64,000 nucleotides of DNA from Siphonodentalium dalli (taxonomy: Eukaryota > Mollusca > Scaphopoda > Gadilida > Siphonodentaliidae). The position numbers and the translations under genes were made by a program. Where the stretch lies: assembly GCA_032622095.1 (NCBI GenBank), contig CP136068.1, positions 130,453,989 through 130,517,988 on the forward strand, written 5' to 3'. The notes under the pieces were generated by a model. The model saw only the letters and a program-made list of their open reading frames with translations, was not told the origin of the DNA and ran no database searches. Below are positions 49,974 to 60,068 of this stretch, one piece after another (the stretch's first letter is position 1; every line of letters begins with the position of its first letter).

Positions 49974-50002
49974 GTATGGCACGGCCCGGTGCCGTGCCAT
50001 AC
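49974..50002. repeat. Perfect 12-bp inverted repeat with 5-bp spacer
   Basis: GTATGGCACGGC-CCGGT-GCCGTGCCATAC lies in the 119-bp gap between A2 and B2. The arm and spacer layout recalls tyrosine-recombinase core sites such as loxP or FRT, though the spacer is shorter. It could also be a terminator-like or chance hairpin. Confidence 0.7.
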
Positions 50003-50020
50003 CTTTTTTGGTTTAGGCGT

Positions 50021-50202
50021 GTGGCGTGGTACACCCAGGTTGCATATTGTTCAATCGGGGCCGCGCCACATGCCGATGGTTGTCTTAATTTCGGTAATTC
50101 GATTAAAGAATTGCCATTACGCAAATATGTCTTAGTCTTTAATTATTTATCCCAACAGTGGTACCCAGGGAATTGTCGTAAAGTAGGGAGATAGGATATA
50201 AA
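50021..50202. repeat. Repeat B2, right end of the recombinase element
   Basis: 182 bp matching B1 with one substitution. Similarity stops after GGATATAAA, where TACATTTG begins the flanking intron. Confidence 0.92.
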
Positions 50203-50797
50203 TACATTTGTTGAACAATATAGGACTTTTGTTCAATTCAATCTGATTTATTATCTCATTTGGGGGGGGGGGGGGGAGGTCCCAAACAAATTTGCCGGTT
50301 AAAACAATAAAAATAACTTTCAAGAGGGTGGTGGTGTTCAGGTAGCGGAAATTATGTTGTTGACCCTGATCTGCAAATTTGTTATCAACAATCGATCAAC
50401 AATTATGAAACAATTATATCTGTCAAACATAAGCAGTAGATATACCGAAAACCTGCCGCCAGCTGCTTCCGAAACTAAAACAACTGCTTCGGTTTGGTTG
50501 AGTTCACGTTATTGACAACCGATCAATAATTGTTTAGTGTTTCTCTGCAGGTCAAAAGGTGATTTTCCCGACATGTTCTCCACCATGTTTTATGTGGTTT
50601 TAATATGAATTTATCTCGATTTTACTTTTATTTTCGTAGCTGAGCAATTTTGAGTTTGTGATACTCGTCAAATTCAGACCACGTGATTCCCCGACGTGTG
50701 AAGGGAGAGTCTATTCAGATGTGAATGGGTTAACCATAAATTCATCTATATTTCCTCTCAAAACGTGAACATCTTTCTATTCATTTCTCTTTTCAAG
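50203..50797. other. End of the first visible caspase intron
   Basis: AT-rich intron DNA with a G-run near 50262-50277. It ends in a pyrimidine-rich tract and the acceptor CTCTTTTCAAG at 50797. Confidence 0.5.
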
Positions 50798-50909
50798 GCT
50801 TGCAGAGGGGAGGAGCGCGATCCTGGAGTCTCTCTCAATTATCCACCCACATATGGAAATAAGATCCCAACAGAATCAGATTTCCTGGTTTACTATGCAA
50901 CTGTTACAG
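50798..50909 (+). CDS. Caspase, active-site exon (ACRG) and interdomain linker
   Basis: It starts with ACRG, completing QACRG with the Gln of the exon at 11051-11217; Cys 2 of this exon is the nucleophile. It encodes 37 codons plus one base. After ACRG come a short linker (EERDPGVSLNYPPTYGNKIP) and the start of the small subunit (TESDFLVYYATVT). The acceptor is TTTTCAAG| and the donor G|GTTTGTG. Aligned by eye with caspase-3, ELDCGIETD becomes ERDPGVSLN, so the Asp whose cleavage separates the subunits in executioner caspases is Asn here. The only other linker Asp is in ERDP. The phase (one base over) fits the next exon, which completes a Gly codon. Confidence 0.95.
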
Positions 50910-50952
50910 GTTTGTGTTTATTATATAATCAACCAACGTCGTTCTCATTGTA

Positions 50953-51577
50953 CAGCATAGCATCTCCAAACCTGATCCTCTATAAACCTGATACCTCTCC
51001 ATACTGAACAAATTGTCCGGTCCATAAATTAACCCAAGTGCAATCTCACTAAGTTTACCTCTGTAAACCAGAACCTCTCTACTCCATACAACGGACAACG
51101 TTTTAGTCCATAATGAACAAACACATTCATTTTACCTAAAAAGCCGAGCACAGAAAGCGATACCAACTGACATGCATACAGGTAAAGTAGCGAATCGGTT
51201 TACACTAAATGTGCCCAACGATCACGGAGCCGTACCCCCCTCCCCCAAATAACGCTCACAAACACTACATCCCTTTTTTTTATATTTATATAGCTTTTTG
51301 AAGATTTATTCCCATAAAAAGCTGAGTTATTATTTATTTTCAGGAAATTTGCCGAAATTTTAGACTGCCCAACACAACCGGATAGCCCAAATAACACTTC
51401 CAAACTCTTAGCTACGATGACGTGATCGATATCAATAACTGGCGTCAGATGCAATTTGGCTGAACTTTTAAAAGCACGCCCAATTCTGATGGTAGTACAA
51501 TTTCTATAAACCAAAGACCCATCTAAACCGAACAGAAGGGCCAATCCGAAGGGTGTTCGGTTTGGGAGGTTTCACTC
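50953..51577. mobile_element. Tigger/pogo-like MITE in the second caspase intron
   Basis: The left end CAGCATAGCATCTCCAAACC and the reverse complement of the right end (GAGTGAAACCTCCCAAACCG) resemble the CAGnnTAnCCTCTCnAAACC termini of Tigger-like elements. TA lies at both outer edges (50951-50952 and 51578-51579). Internal CTCTATAAACCTGATACCTC and TTCTATAAACCAAAGACCC-like words repeat the terminal motif. There is no transposase. Confidence 0.5.
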
Positions 51578-53090
51578 TATTTAAATATGGGCATATAATT
51601 ATAAGGCGACGAACAACATACTCTATATAACTTTTCATACAGATTTATCTCGGGTAATTTTGTTGCAAGAATACAGGTGATTATAATGGGTTCCATGCAG
51701 TTGCCCCTACCCTTGCAGGCGAACGATAGCATTTCACCCGATTTACAATAATATTTTTTTAGAACCGAATATTGTCTTCCAAGAGCGTCAAAATCGAGGT
51801 TGATACAGCTCAGACCAATTTGGCGATGTTCTTCCTATCCAGCTTATAATGATTAAAATACGATCGTATAATCTAACAAAGTAACACATCTAGCACTCAG
51901 TGCTGACTTGTTTATTTATGCTTACAAATCAACACATCGTCAGTAAAACAATTTAAGCGACGAAATCTGCACTTTCATTGGTGACATCATCTACATACTA
52001 TCAAACACCACCGACGTGCATGATTATTCTAGCCAATCAGCGCAATCAGCTTCATATACTCCAGGTTGGGTCATGTTGAATATGTGAATCTGTCGATGGG
52101 ATGCATTTTCGAAAAAAAACAAAACATCGCAAGTATGGTCTGAGCTTGATTAAAATGAATAGTTGACGCTCTTGGGAGAACATTTTCGTTGGTCAAAACA
52201 TTATTAAAAGCCATGGATAGAAATGGAATTGAAGGGGCGTTTGTGCTCTTAATTGAAAGAGGAATTCGCGACATACTCGTGGCGAAATAAATGCTATTGT
52301 AAATGGGATAAATGTTCTCACTTTTAACTTGATGTTTATAATACCTCTAACTCATAGCAGTCATTCTGTTGAAGTATTTGTTAAGAAAGCAGAACTATCA
52401 CCAGGAGATTCAGCTGTATAGCCAAATTAAGCATAACGGTTTGAAATTGGGCAATGAAATGCACGTAAATATAGTCTCTTGGTCGTATCAAGAAACTATG
52501 TGTTTTAATGGCGAAGGAAAGCCCGCCCAGTTTGTTAATTTCACTATGTTGGGGTTGAGTAGGAAATATGCATTCCTAATTTGAACACCTGAATGTGACA
52601 AAGGCGAATATTGTCTACTGTGCCATCATGATCACGTACCGAGTCGTGATGTTACAACAGGTGCATGGGTGATTTATTATGACACGCGTACCGATTCGTG
52701 ATGGCACAATACGTTTGGTGGATTATTATGGCACACGTGAATACTCATGATGGCACAAAATGTGCGTGGTTTATTATAAAGCACTTACCTCAGGGGCGTG
52801 TCTGAAACGTTAAGTATATACTGAGGGTTTCTGTTAGAGCAATACATGTCACCTGTATGTATTAACAACAGTATACGCCACCAGGGGTAAACCGTCCACT
52901 CTAAAACTCATAAAATCGCACATTAGTTGCGCGTGGATTCCACTTCTCACATCCATTCGTCAAACAAAAGTGTATCTCCACGTTTGATTATTTGGAGTAT
53001 TTTTGCATCTTTCGGTTTTCGGTGGAATTCGCCAATTTGAATTAGCTGCTGTCTTAATGTTGTATGTAATTGCATCTTAGATAATTTTGT
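51578..53090. other. Second caspase intron, middle part
   Basis: It contains a threefold tandem repeat of about 56 bp at roughly 52625-52785 (CGTGATGGCACAATACGTTT ... GGATTATTATGGCACACG). Otherwise no feature recognised. Confidence 0.45.
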
Positions 53091-53094
53091 CTCT

Positions 53095-53790
53095 AAGTTG
53101 CTTTGATTTTAAAACTATCTTCACAGGCCTTGTTTCTTGATTTATGTCCAATCATGTAGAATGATTAGATGTTGTTCTCGTTACAATTAGTCACTTCTTT
53201 TATTTTAGCGTTTATCGTTTTCCGGCGTTCTTCGTTTATGGTTCTGGTATGTTGTCAATTACGATGTTAAAGTTTATGTTTTCTACAATGTTGTGGTTGT
53301 CCGTACATAATTGTGTTGGAGTTTTTAGTTTTTCTTCTATAGCTGTTTCTACCTTAATGTGTCTTTCTTGTATGTATATTGTGTGTTGTTCGAACAGTTG
53401 CTGGTTTTCTCTTCAAACTTTGTTTCTCTAGTTCTCGTTTTGATGCCTCTAAATGTGTGTATGTTTCTACCCTCTCATCTGATTGCTTTTCTTCACATAT
53501 ATTGACAATATATTCGATTCCATTCTCTGTAACTTTTTTTCAATTCAGCAGCTTTACGATAATACAAGCATCAAATTTATCCATATTAGCTATAACCTTT
53601 TCTAATAGATTTGCAATATGTAGCATCCAATTACCTATTTTTTCTTTCTCTGCGTGTGTTCCATATCTTTTATCTTTTCTTCGGTTATTATCGTTGCAGA
53701 CTCCCGTAGGTTATCGACATCTTGACTTTTATTTCGATTGTTGCTCTCTTGGCATTTCTTACATGACCACAAAAAACTGGCATGATGAGT
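53095..53790 (-). pseudogene. Possible decayed coding segment, charged and coiled-coil-like
   Basis: On the minus strand one frame reads almost continuously with a biased, hydrophilic composition: KEKIGNWMLHIANLLEKVIA, NGIEYIVNICEEKQSDERVE and HLEASKRELEKQSLKRK, broken by a few stops. The heptad-like pattern suggests a coiled coil, such as a retroelement gag or ORF1 relic. I recognise no family. The + strand frame of 145 codons here is probably the shadow. Confidence 0.25.
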
Positions 53791-54237
53791 TCAGTATATC
53801 CATTGCGTGGAAGTGATTTTTTGTACAGAAATCACACACAATCCTTTATTTATTTTGAATATTCCTTTACATGGATAACAATTTGTTTGTTTTTTTCTGT
53901 GTGTCCGCGTACATATATATGCTGACCACACGTGTATGTCGTAAAAACAAGTACAAATATAAATTAATAACAAATCTAAATGTAAAACAAGTAATTTAAC
54001 ACATTATCGCGCTATTGATATAATATGTAAAGTATTAGAATAATAGCAATGCGTTTGTTAAATTACTAGTTTTTAATTTAGATTTTGTATTGTATTTAAC
54101 GACATGCCCCTGCTTTGCTGAATGTATAAATTATATCTCGGATATGCTTCGTAATACGATAAATGAAAAACTAAAATTAAAACGAGTGCCCCACGCACAA
54201 CATTTAAGTTGTGTTGGCTGAATATTTTATTTTCCAG

Positions 54238-54470
54238 GATATATCTCAACTATGGACACACGTGGATCAAACTTCATACGAGCCTTATCAAACCAGCTTC
54301 AAAAGTATGGGAAAGAAATGGAATTTGTTCGCCTGCTCACACTTGTCAACTATGAAGTTGCTTATAACTCTGAGAGCATATTAGTAAAAAAAGAAGACCG
54401 TGAGAAGATTGATATTGTAAAACAGATGCCGTGTATTACATGTCAACTTACCAAGGCGCTATACTTTTAA
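54238..54470 (+). CDS. Caspase, small-subunit (p10) last exon
   Basis: The acceptor TTTTATTTTCCAG| precedes GATATATC; the first two bases complete Gly with the previous exon. It encodes 76 further residues and the stop: YISTMDTRGSNFIRALSNQL, then YGKEMEFVRLLTLVNYEVA, and finally KQMPCITCQLTKALYF. The last two blocks match caspase p10 closely (LLTxVNxxVA, MPCI...LTKxLYF). The substrate loop does not: the usual YSWRNxxxGSWF is ISTMDTRGSNF. The S1 Arg (Arg207 of caspase-3) is Met and both Trp positions are Thr and Asn. These Trp and Arg residues normally hold the P1 Asp and line S2/S4. The exon has no frameshift and good splice sites, so decay is unlikely; altered specificity or a non-catalytic role is more likely. 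Confidence 0.95.
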
Positions 54471-54944
54471 TCAACGAAATCGTCTTCCATCAATTGATCA
54501 TATTGTAATTTTATATTAATTATGTGAACTGGAAACATTCATCATGGCTGCAGCTTTATCGCCAAATTATGACAAACTGAATTTACTTTTCAGTTTCTGA
54601 AATTAATTCTTTTTTCTAAATGAATTCTACCAGTTACAACAGAATACATTGCAATGATTTATTATTCATTTGATGGTTGAGTACACAATTTATTAAGGCA
54701 GGAATGAATGAGACAATGCATTCAGATACATCAATACACTTCATGTGTAACCAATATTTATGATTCGGCTAAAAGGTCAATTCGCAGCACAAAATTAAAT
54801 ATTTTTTTTATTAGTTTTCAGCCCAACTGACATATTTTGATGTAATTCAGTCTAATATCTATGGGTATGTCTAAGTTTTGGATACTAATTCAGCAAATAT
54901 ATGAAAACAATGACATTAATGTAAAATCACTAAGTATTTATTCA
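54471..54944. other. Region just after the caspase stop, probable 3' UTR
   Basis: AT-rich. An ATTAAA lies at 54794-54799, and the first AATAAA I see is at 55841-55846; either could be the polyadenylation signal. Confidence 0.4.
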
Positions 54945-55170
54945 ATATTTTCTTACTTGTAACTGGTACTTATGATTCACCCTTCTATATTAACTGGTAT
55001 TCAGGGGGTGGGTAGAGGCAGGGGTGGGTGAAACCATCCATAATGGTCTATTCAATTGTGATTTGAAGGTCAATCTTGATGAGGGTGTCAAACTCTGCCA
55101 CCCGTGAATACTGAATACCAGTTGAAATAGAGGGATGAATTATGTGTACAAGTACCAATTAAGAAAATAT
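54945..55170. mobile_element. Short inverted-repeat element near the caspase 3' end
   Basis: The ends are about 55-bp imperfect inverted repeats: the left contains ATTTTCTTACTTGTAACTGG and AACTGGTATTCAG, the right CTGAATACCAGTT and ACCAATTAAGAAAAT. The 120-bp centre is unrelated. It has the size and layout of a MITE. No transposase and no clear target duplication. Confidence 0.6.
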
Positions 55171-56055
55171 GGATGACACACTTAGTCATTTTATACTATA
55201 TACTATATATATTTATAAAATATCATAGTTTTCTCACATTTTCTGAAATATTATCCATAACATCAACATATCAAGAGGTATTAGACTGAACTAGATCAAA
55301 CATGTCACTTGTGTCTGCTTGGGCTGGAAAATACCTCAAATTTGTGTAATCTAGTGCTATAACAGCTGCATACCAGCTTTTTGTTGAATCCTGAATGCCA
55401 GTTATATTGCTATATGAATTCCTGGTACCAAAAACATCGATGTATATATATGAGAATGCCCCCTGAATGATGTGTACCAAACCATATGGGGGTATCATAG
55501 TCTGTATTCTATGTTAGCCATTTCGAGGTGGTGTAATTAATATGATTGTTTAATTACTAGCATCTGAATACTATATATAGTATATATTGCTATCTGATCA
55601 ATTGCTACTGCTATCACAAATGTTAAAGATTTAGTGCCTATGTCATGTACATGTACCAGTATACATTGCAACTACATGTAACTTGCCTAACATACCATAT
55701 ATGAAGAAGGAATTTGCAAGTGTTTTTTTAATCAAATTGTGACTCAACTCTTGACAGTAAGTTTTAACTCATGCATTTTATACATTTATGTACATGTATT
55801 ACACGTGTTTCTATACTTTATCTTTAGTTAGTTTATCTTGAATAAACTTATAGGGCTTCACAATCAGTTTCTTTAATGTGTTATTATACTAAAACATGGG
55901 ATGAGGTTTATTTGTAGTACAGTACAGGTGGAAGTTTGTGATAATTAGTTGTTTCAAGTGAATACATTTATGTCCCATGATGTATCACCCCATTCACAAC
56001 AATAACCCTGCATCCCATCCAAATCTACTACATTGCCATCCTCATCATTGCGCTC
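55171..56055. other. Unannotated stretch
   Basis: AT-rich, with AATAAA at 55841-55846. No gene recognised. Confidence 0.35.
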
Positions 56056-56059
56056 TGGT

Positions 56060-56790
56060 ATCCACACCCATGCGTACCTTGGTATTCACCACCCAGGTGT
56101 ACATTGGTGTTTTTTTTACCCGGGTGTACCTTGGTGTTTCACTACCTGGGTGTACCTTGAGGTTTTCTTATCCAGGTGCATCTCCCAATGTTTCCACCCA
56201 GGTGTACTTTGGTGTTTTCGACCCAAGTGTTTCCCGGGTGTTTCTACCAGGGTATATCCCGGGTGTTATTAAGAAGGCTCAACTTGATGATTTTACCTTG
56301 GTGTACCCCAGTATTTTTACCCAGGTGTAACCCTAGTGCAACCACCCTGGTGCTCCAAAACCATGGTATATCAGGGTGGTGCACCTGGGATTCATCTGGG
56401 TGAAAATACTTTTGTACAACAGGGTAAAATAATGGAGTGGTACATGCTTAAAACACCCAGGGTATACCCTGGCAGAAACACTCGGGGGGGAAAATCCATC
56501 AAAAACACCAAGTTATACCTGGGTGGAAACACTGGGAGGTGCACATGGGTAAGAAAACACCAAGGTACACCCAGGTAAGGGAACACACAGGTACACCGGG
56601 GGCAAGACAATACCAAGGTATACCTGGGTGGGAAACATCAAGATACACCTGGATAGGGAACACCTGGGTAGGAAACACATGGGCGAATAACACCATGGTA
56701 CACCTGGTGGGATACACCCAGGTAGGAAACATCCGGTACACCTGCGTGCCGTCATCTGGGTAATTACACCCAGGTTTATCCACACCAGGG
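56060..56790. repeat. Minisatellite that reverses orientation
   Basis: From about 56060 to 56360 units of roughly 22-30 bp of the type ACCCAGGTGTACCTTGGTGT repeat on the + strand. From about 56390 to 56780 the complement (ACACCAAGGTACACCTGGGT) repeats. The junction is a short mixed zone near 56340-56400. Both halves together form a long imperfect palindrome. The many Gly/Pro/Cys-rich frames are repeat artefacts. Confidence 0.85.
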
Positions 56791-57650
56791 TTTTTGTCTC
56801 GTTTCATGCATCATTTATTTTTGGTTGAATTTTGTTCGATAACGATACTGTTTTATAATCAATCAGTTAAGTTTATTGTCTACTAAAAAAAGTAATGACA
56901 TTTAGACAACATATATGTACGTACGATTTACAGATTACACGCGTGCTTAGCAATATTCTCATGCACATGATAGCAGGCAGCTGCGAGCAAACTACGGCTA
57001 GACACATTGGTTGAAGACCCCAACAATGCACGCATCTGGTATCTACCCACAACTAGCAACTACTGCGATAACCCCCTCGCTCCCACCATCCCTGACATAC
57101 CGCATCACCGGGCACCATGTCAGAGCACACCCCACTCCATAGGGACAGACAAGGAAACCATTGTCATCACCTCAGGATTCCGTAAAAAACAACGAATCCT
57201 TCGAACAATTACATCAACTACGGCTTATCACTGAAGATGTCTCATTCACCAAACCATACCAAAAAGCCTCTAAATGCGGACCAAAAATCAATACTTCGCA
57301 GTACGACATTTAGTCTACATTCCAATTGAGACATAACTTCATCAACAGCGTTAGCTGCTATTCTACTCATTGTGTTCCTGCAACAAAATCTTCAAGAGTG
57401 GCCTAGCCGTTGTTAAAACATAAATATCGAAAGCAATTAACGTGGTCATAAAAGTTACATGTGGAACAATGAGACAACCGCGAAGTTGCAAAAGTCTAAC
57501 CGGTACGCAACTAGCTAGTATGTTTTTAATTACATCTATCTCGCGTATACACGCTATAGGGCGTAAAACCCAGACCTTCCTGAATTAGCCCGCGTACAGG
57601 TAGCAAATTATGATCTAAGAATGGTAATGCAATCCTGATATCAACTTTGA
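56791..57650. other. Unannotated stretch
   Basis: The 75-codon frame at 57007-57234 has no family signature. Nothing else recognised. Confidence 0.3.
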
Positions 57651-57654
57651 AAAT

Positions 57655-58070
57655 ATGCTCTCATGAGGGTTAATTAAAATACATTCATGGTTCCATGAGG
57701 TTTAATTAAAATATGGTCACACCCAGAGAGAGTTAATTAAAATATGGTCCGATTAGATTAAATTAAAATATGGTTCGATTAGGGTAAATTAAAATATGGT
57801 CACTTGAGGGTTCAATAAAATATGGTCCCATGAGGGTATATTAAAATATTGTCCATTGAGAATTAATCAAAACATGGTCCCATGAGGGTTTATTAAAATA
57901 TTGTCCATTGAGAGTTAATAACTATATGGCCACATGATGGTTAATTAAAATGGTACCATTTCTGTTACTTAAAATATTGTCACATAAACTGATCAGGGTT
58001 AATTAAAAATATGAAGTTGGTCCCATGAGGGTTAATAAAAATATGGACCCATGGGGGTTAATACTGTTCT
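57655..58070. repeat. ~27-bp minisatellite, GAGGGTTAATTAAAATATGG
   Basis: About 15 units of roughly 27 bp, consensus near CCATGAGGGTTAATTAAAATATGGT, with point changes. All units share one orientation. Confidence 0.85.
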
Positions 58071-59075
58071 GGTTAAAACACAGACTCGACAGCTATAACG
58101 CTGTAGTGAGTCTGGAGTATTGGGGGGTCCATATTACCACAAGCAAGCATTAGGTCAGTCTCAACCAATCACAACTTAGTATCAACAAAGCGATGGGGAG
58201 GGTTAATTTTTGGACATTCGTCAATTCATATAAAATTCAGATATATGGGCCTTGCACAGAAATAAAAATGTTGTTTAGAATAAGGCCATATTGTATGTTA
58301 AACAACCAATGTGAATAGTTAGTGCTGGAACTTTTCTTAAAAGCATGTCTATTCCAAGTACATTTCTAATCAAATGATTAGAGTACGAAAATACCCAAGT
58401 AAATTTCTAATAATATTTACCAATTGCACGTAGCTCATATGACAAGCCAAACACGCCTTCACAGAATACACCCATAGAGGCGTAATGAACCGTGCAGCGC
58501 GGGCTCGATCGGCCTAGGCATCCCACGGCGGCACGACCAACGGAGCTAGTGTACGTTTTCTGACCATCTCGTCTGTCGAAATATTCTGATTATTATTGAA
58601 ATATTTTAGATGAACCAATTTATGTCATTGATTCATTCATTAATAACACTCTGTTATTTTCTTTTGAATTTCTAGGTAAGCCAATATATCTATATATAGA
58701 AATATAAAACATATTAGTAATGTTGTTGTTATTATTACCATTGCCGCTAGTCATTGATTTCCATAATTCACGATAATTAATGCATGTATCAACAAGGAAC
58801 GGCAATCCTGAAGCTATAACTCTAGCGCCCCTTTTTTAATTGAGCTATTTTCAGCACATGTCAAATTATCTCAGGGACACCAAAAGCGCACGTGCAAATT
58901 GTTCCGAGAGCTTGTAACGTTGACACGATGACACAGTTTGCCTAAAGGCCATGACCGATTGGAATATTCTTGTATTTTATTTTTCCTTTTGGAGTTGGTT
59001 CAAAAGTATTTCAAGGAATGAAATGTGAATTTATGTGTGTCTTCTCTCGTAACTATAGGGCTACGAAAACGCACT
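58071..59075. other. Unannotated stretch
   Basis: No gene recognised. Confidence 0.3.
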
Positions 59076-59144
59076 AGGGCCGTCGGAAGCACCACCGCAC
59101 CCCACATATACAAATACACAACTTGTTATTAATATTTGCAAGTC

Positions 59145-59415
59145 GTTTTTCACGTCTTCCAATAGCTCGTTATAACGACTTTCACAACTCGTTATAACGC
59201 CTTCCAACAACTCGTTGTAAGACATTCACAACTCGTTATAATGACTTCCAACATCTCGTTATAACGACTTCCCACAACTCGTTATAACGACGTTCACAAC
59301 TCGTTGGAAGTTGTTATAGCGACTTGCAAGTCGTTATATACCGATTTGATGGAAGCCGTTATAACGATTAGTTTGAAGTCGACTTGCAAGTCATCATAAC
59401 GAGTTTTAAGTCGTT
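59145..59415. repeat. CTCGTTATAACGACTTC array
   Basis: Roughly eight units containing the palindrome CGTTATAACG, alternating with AACTCG and CGACTTCC words. The array forms the inner part of the left arm of the foldback-like element. Confidence 0.8.
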
Positions 59416-59423
59416 ATTATATG

Positions 59424-59560
59424 TTATTAATTGGTTGTTTCCATATTGGCCGAGTTATGAGGCCGAGGTCTGTCGTATTGGCCTGAGGTCACAGGCCGAA
59501 GGCTAATACAACAGACCGAGGCCTCATAACTCGGTCAATGTGGAAACTACCAATTAATAA
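59424..59560. repeat. 137-bp hairpin element
   Basis: The arms TTATTAATTGGTTGTTTCCA ... GAGTTATGAGGCCGAGGTCTGT pair with ACAGACCGAGGCCTCATAAC ... CCAATTAATAA. The GC-rich centre contains GGCCGAAGGC. Confidence 0.85.
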
Positions 59561-59975
59561 GTATTTTATTAATTAGCAACAATGTAATAATTGTTTCACA
59601 TGATGAATATATTAACATAGATATATCATCGTGTGTTTTATTAAATTAACAATTATTCCAGCAATTTTTATTCTTGTGAACTTTGTGAAGTACTGTCAGT
59701 TTCCACTGGGAATGATATTGGTACGGATACATGTAGTTCATCCACGTACATGTATATTTACTCCCAAAAACAGTGACTGTCCGTAATTCATCCGAAATCA
59801 ACTGCAATCTATCTTCGGTCGACCCAATATAGCTAATTACGTATGACGTCATGTACATCACCTTGACTTATTGGCCGCGTTTTCTACTTATTTGCCGACT
59901 ATTTGTTACTTATGACGCGGGCAGCGTTCTACTTATTGCGGCCGATAACCTATAGCTAATTAATAAGTATAGGTT

Positions 59976-60068
59976 ATAACCCCCTTGGCTATCTGTACAA
60001 GGAATATAGACCAAAGCCGCGAAGCGGCTGCGGTCTGTATTCCTTGTACAGATAGCCAAGGGGGTTAT
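59976..60068. repeat. 93-bp hairpin element
   Basis: ATAACCCCCTTGGCTATCTG and TACAAGGAATATAGACC pair with GGTCTGTATTCCTTGTA and CAGATAGCCAAGGGGGTTAT. The centre is GCCGCGAAGCGGC. Confidence 0.9.

Noticed and set aside
49768-50124. 118-codon minus-strand frame across A2 and B2
   Set aside because: Spans two repeats and the gap between them; not conserved in A1, so non-coding.
56033-56807. Several 74-117-codon frames on both strands rich in Pro, Gly, Cys, Thr
   Set aside because: Every frame of the minisatellite is open because of the repeat unit; no real gene.
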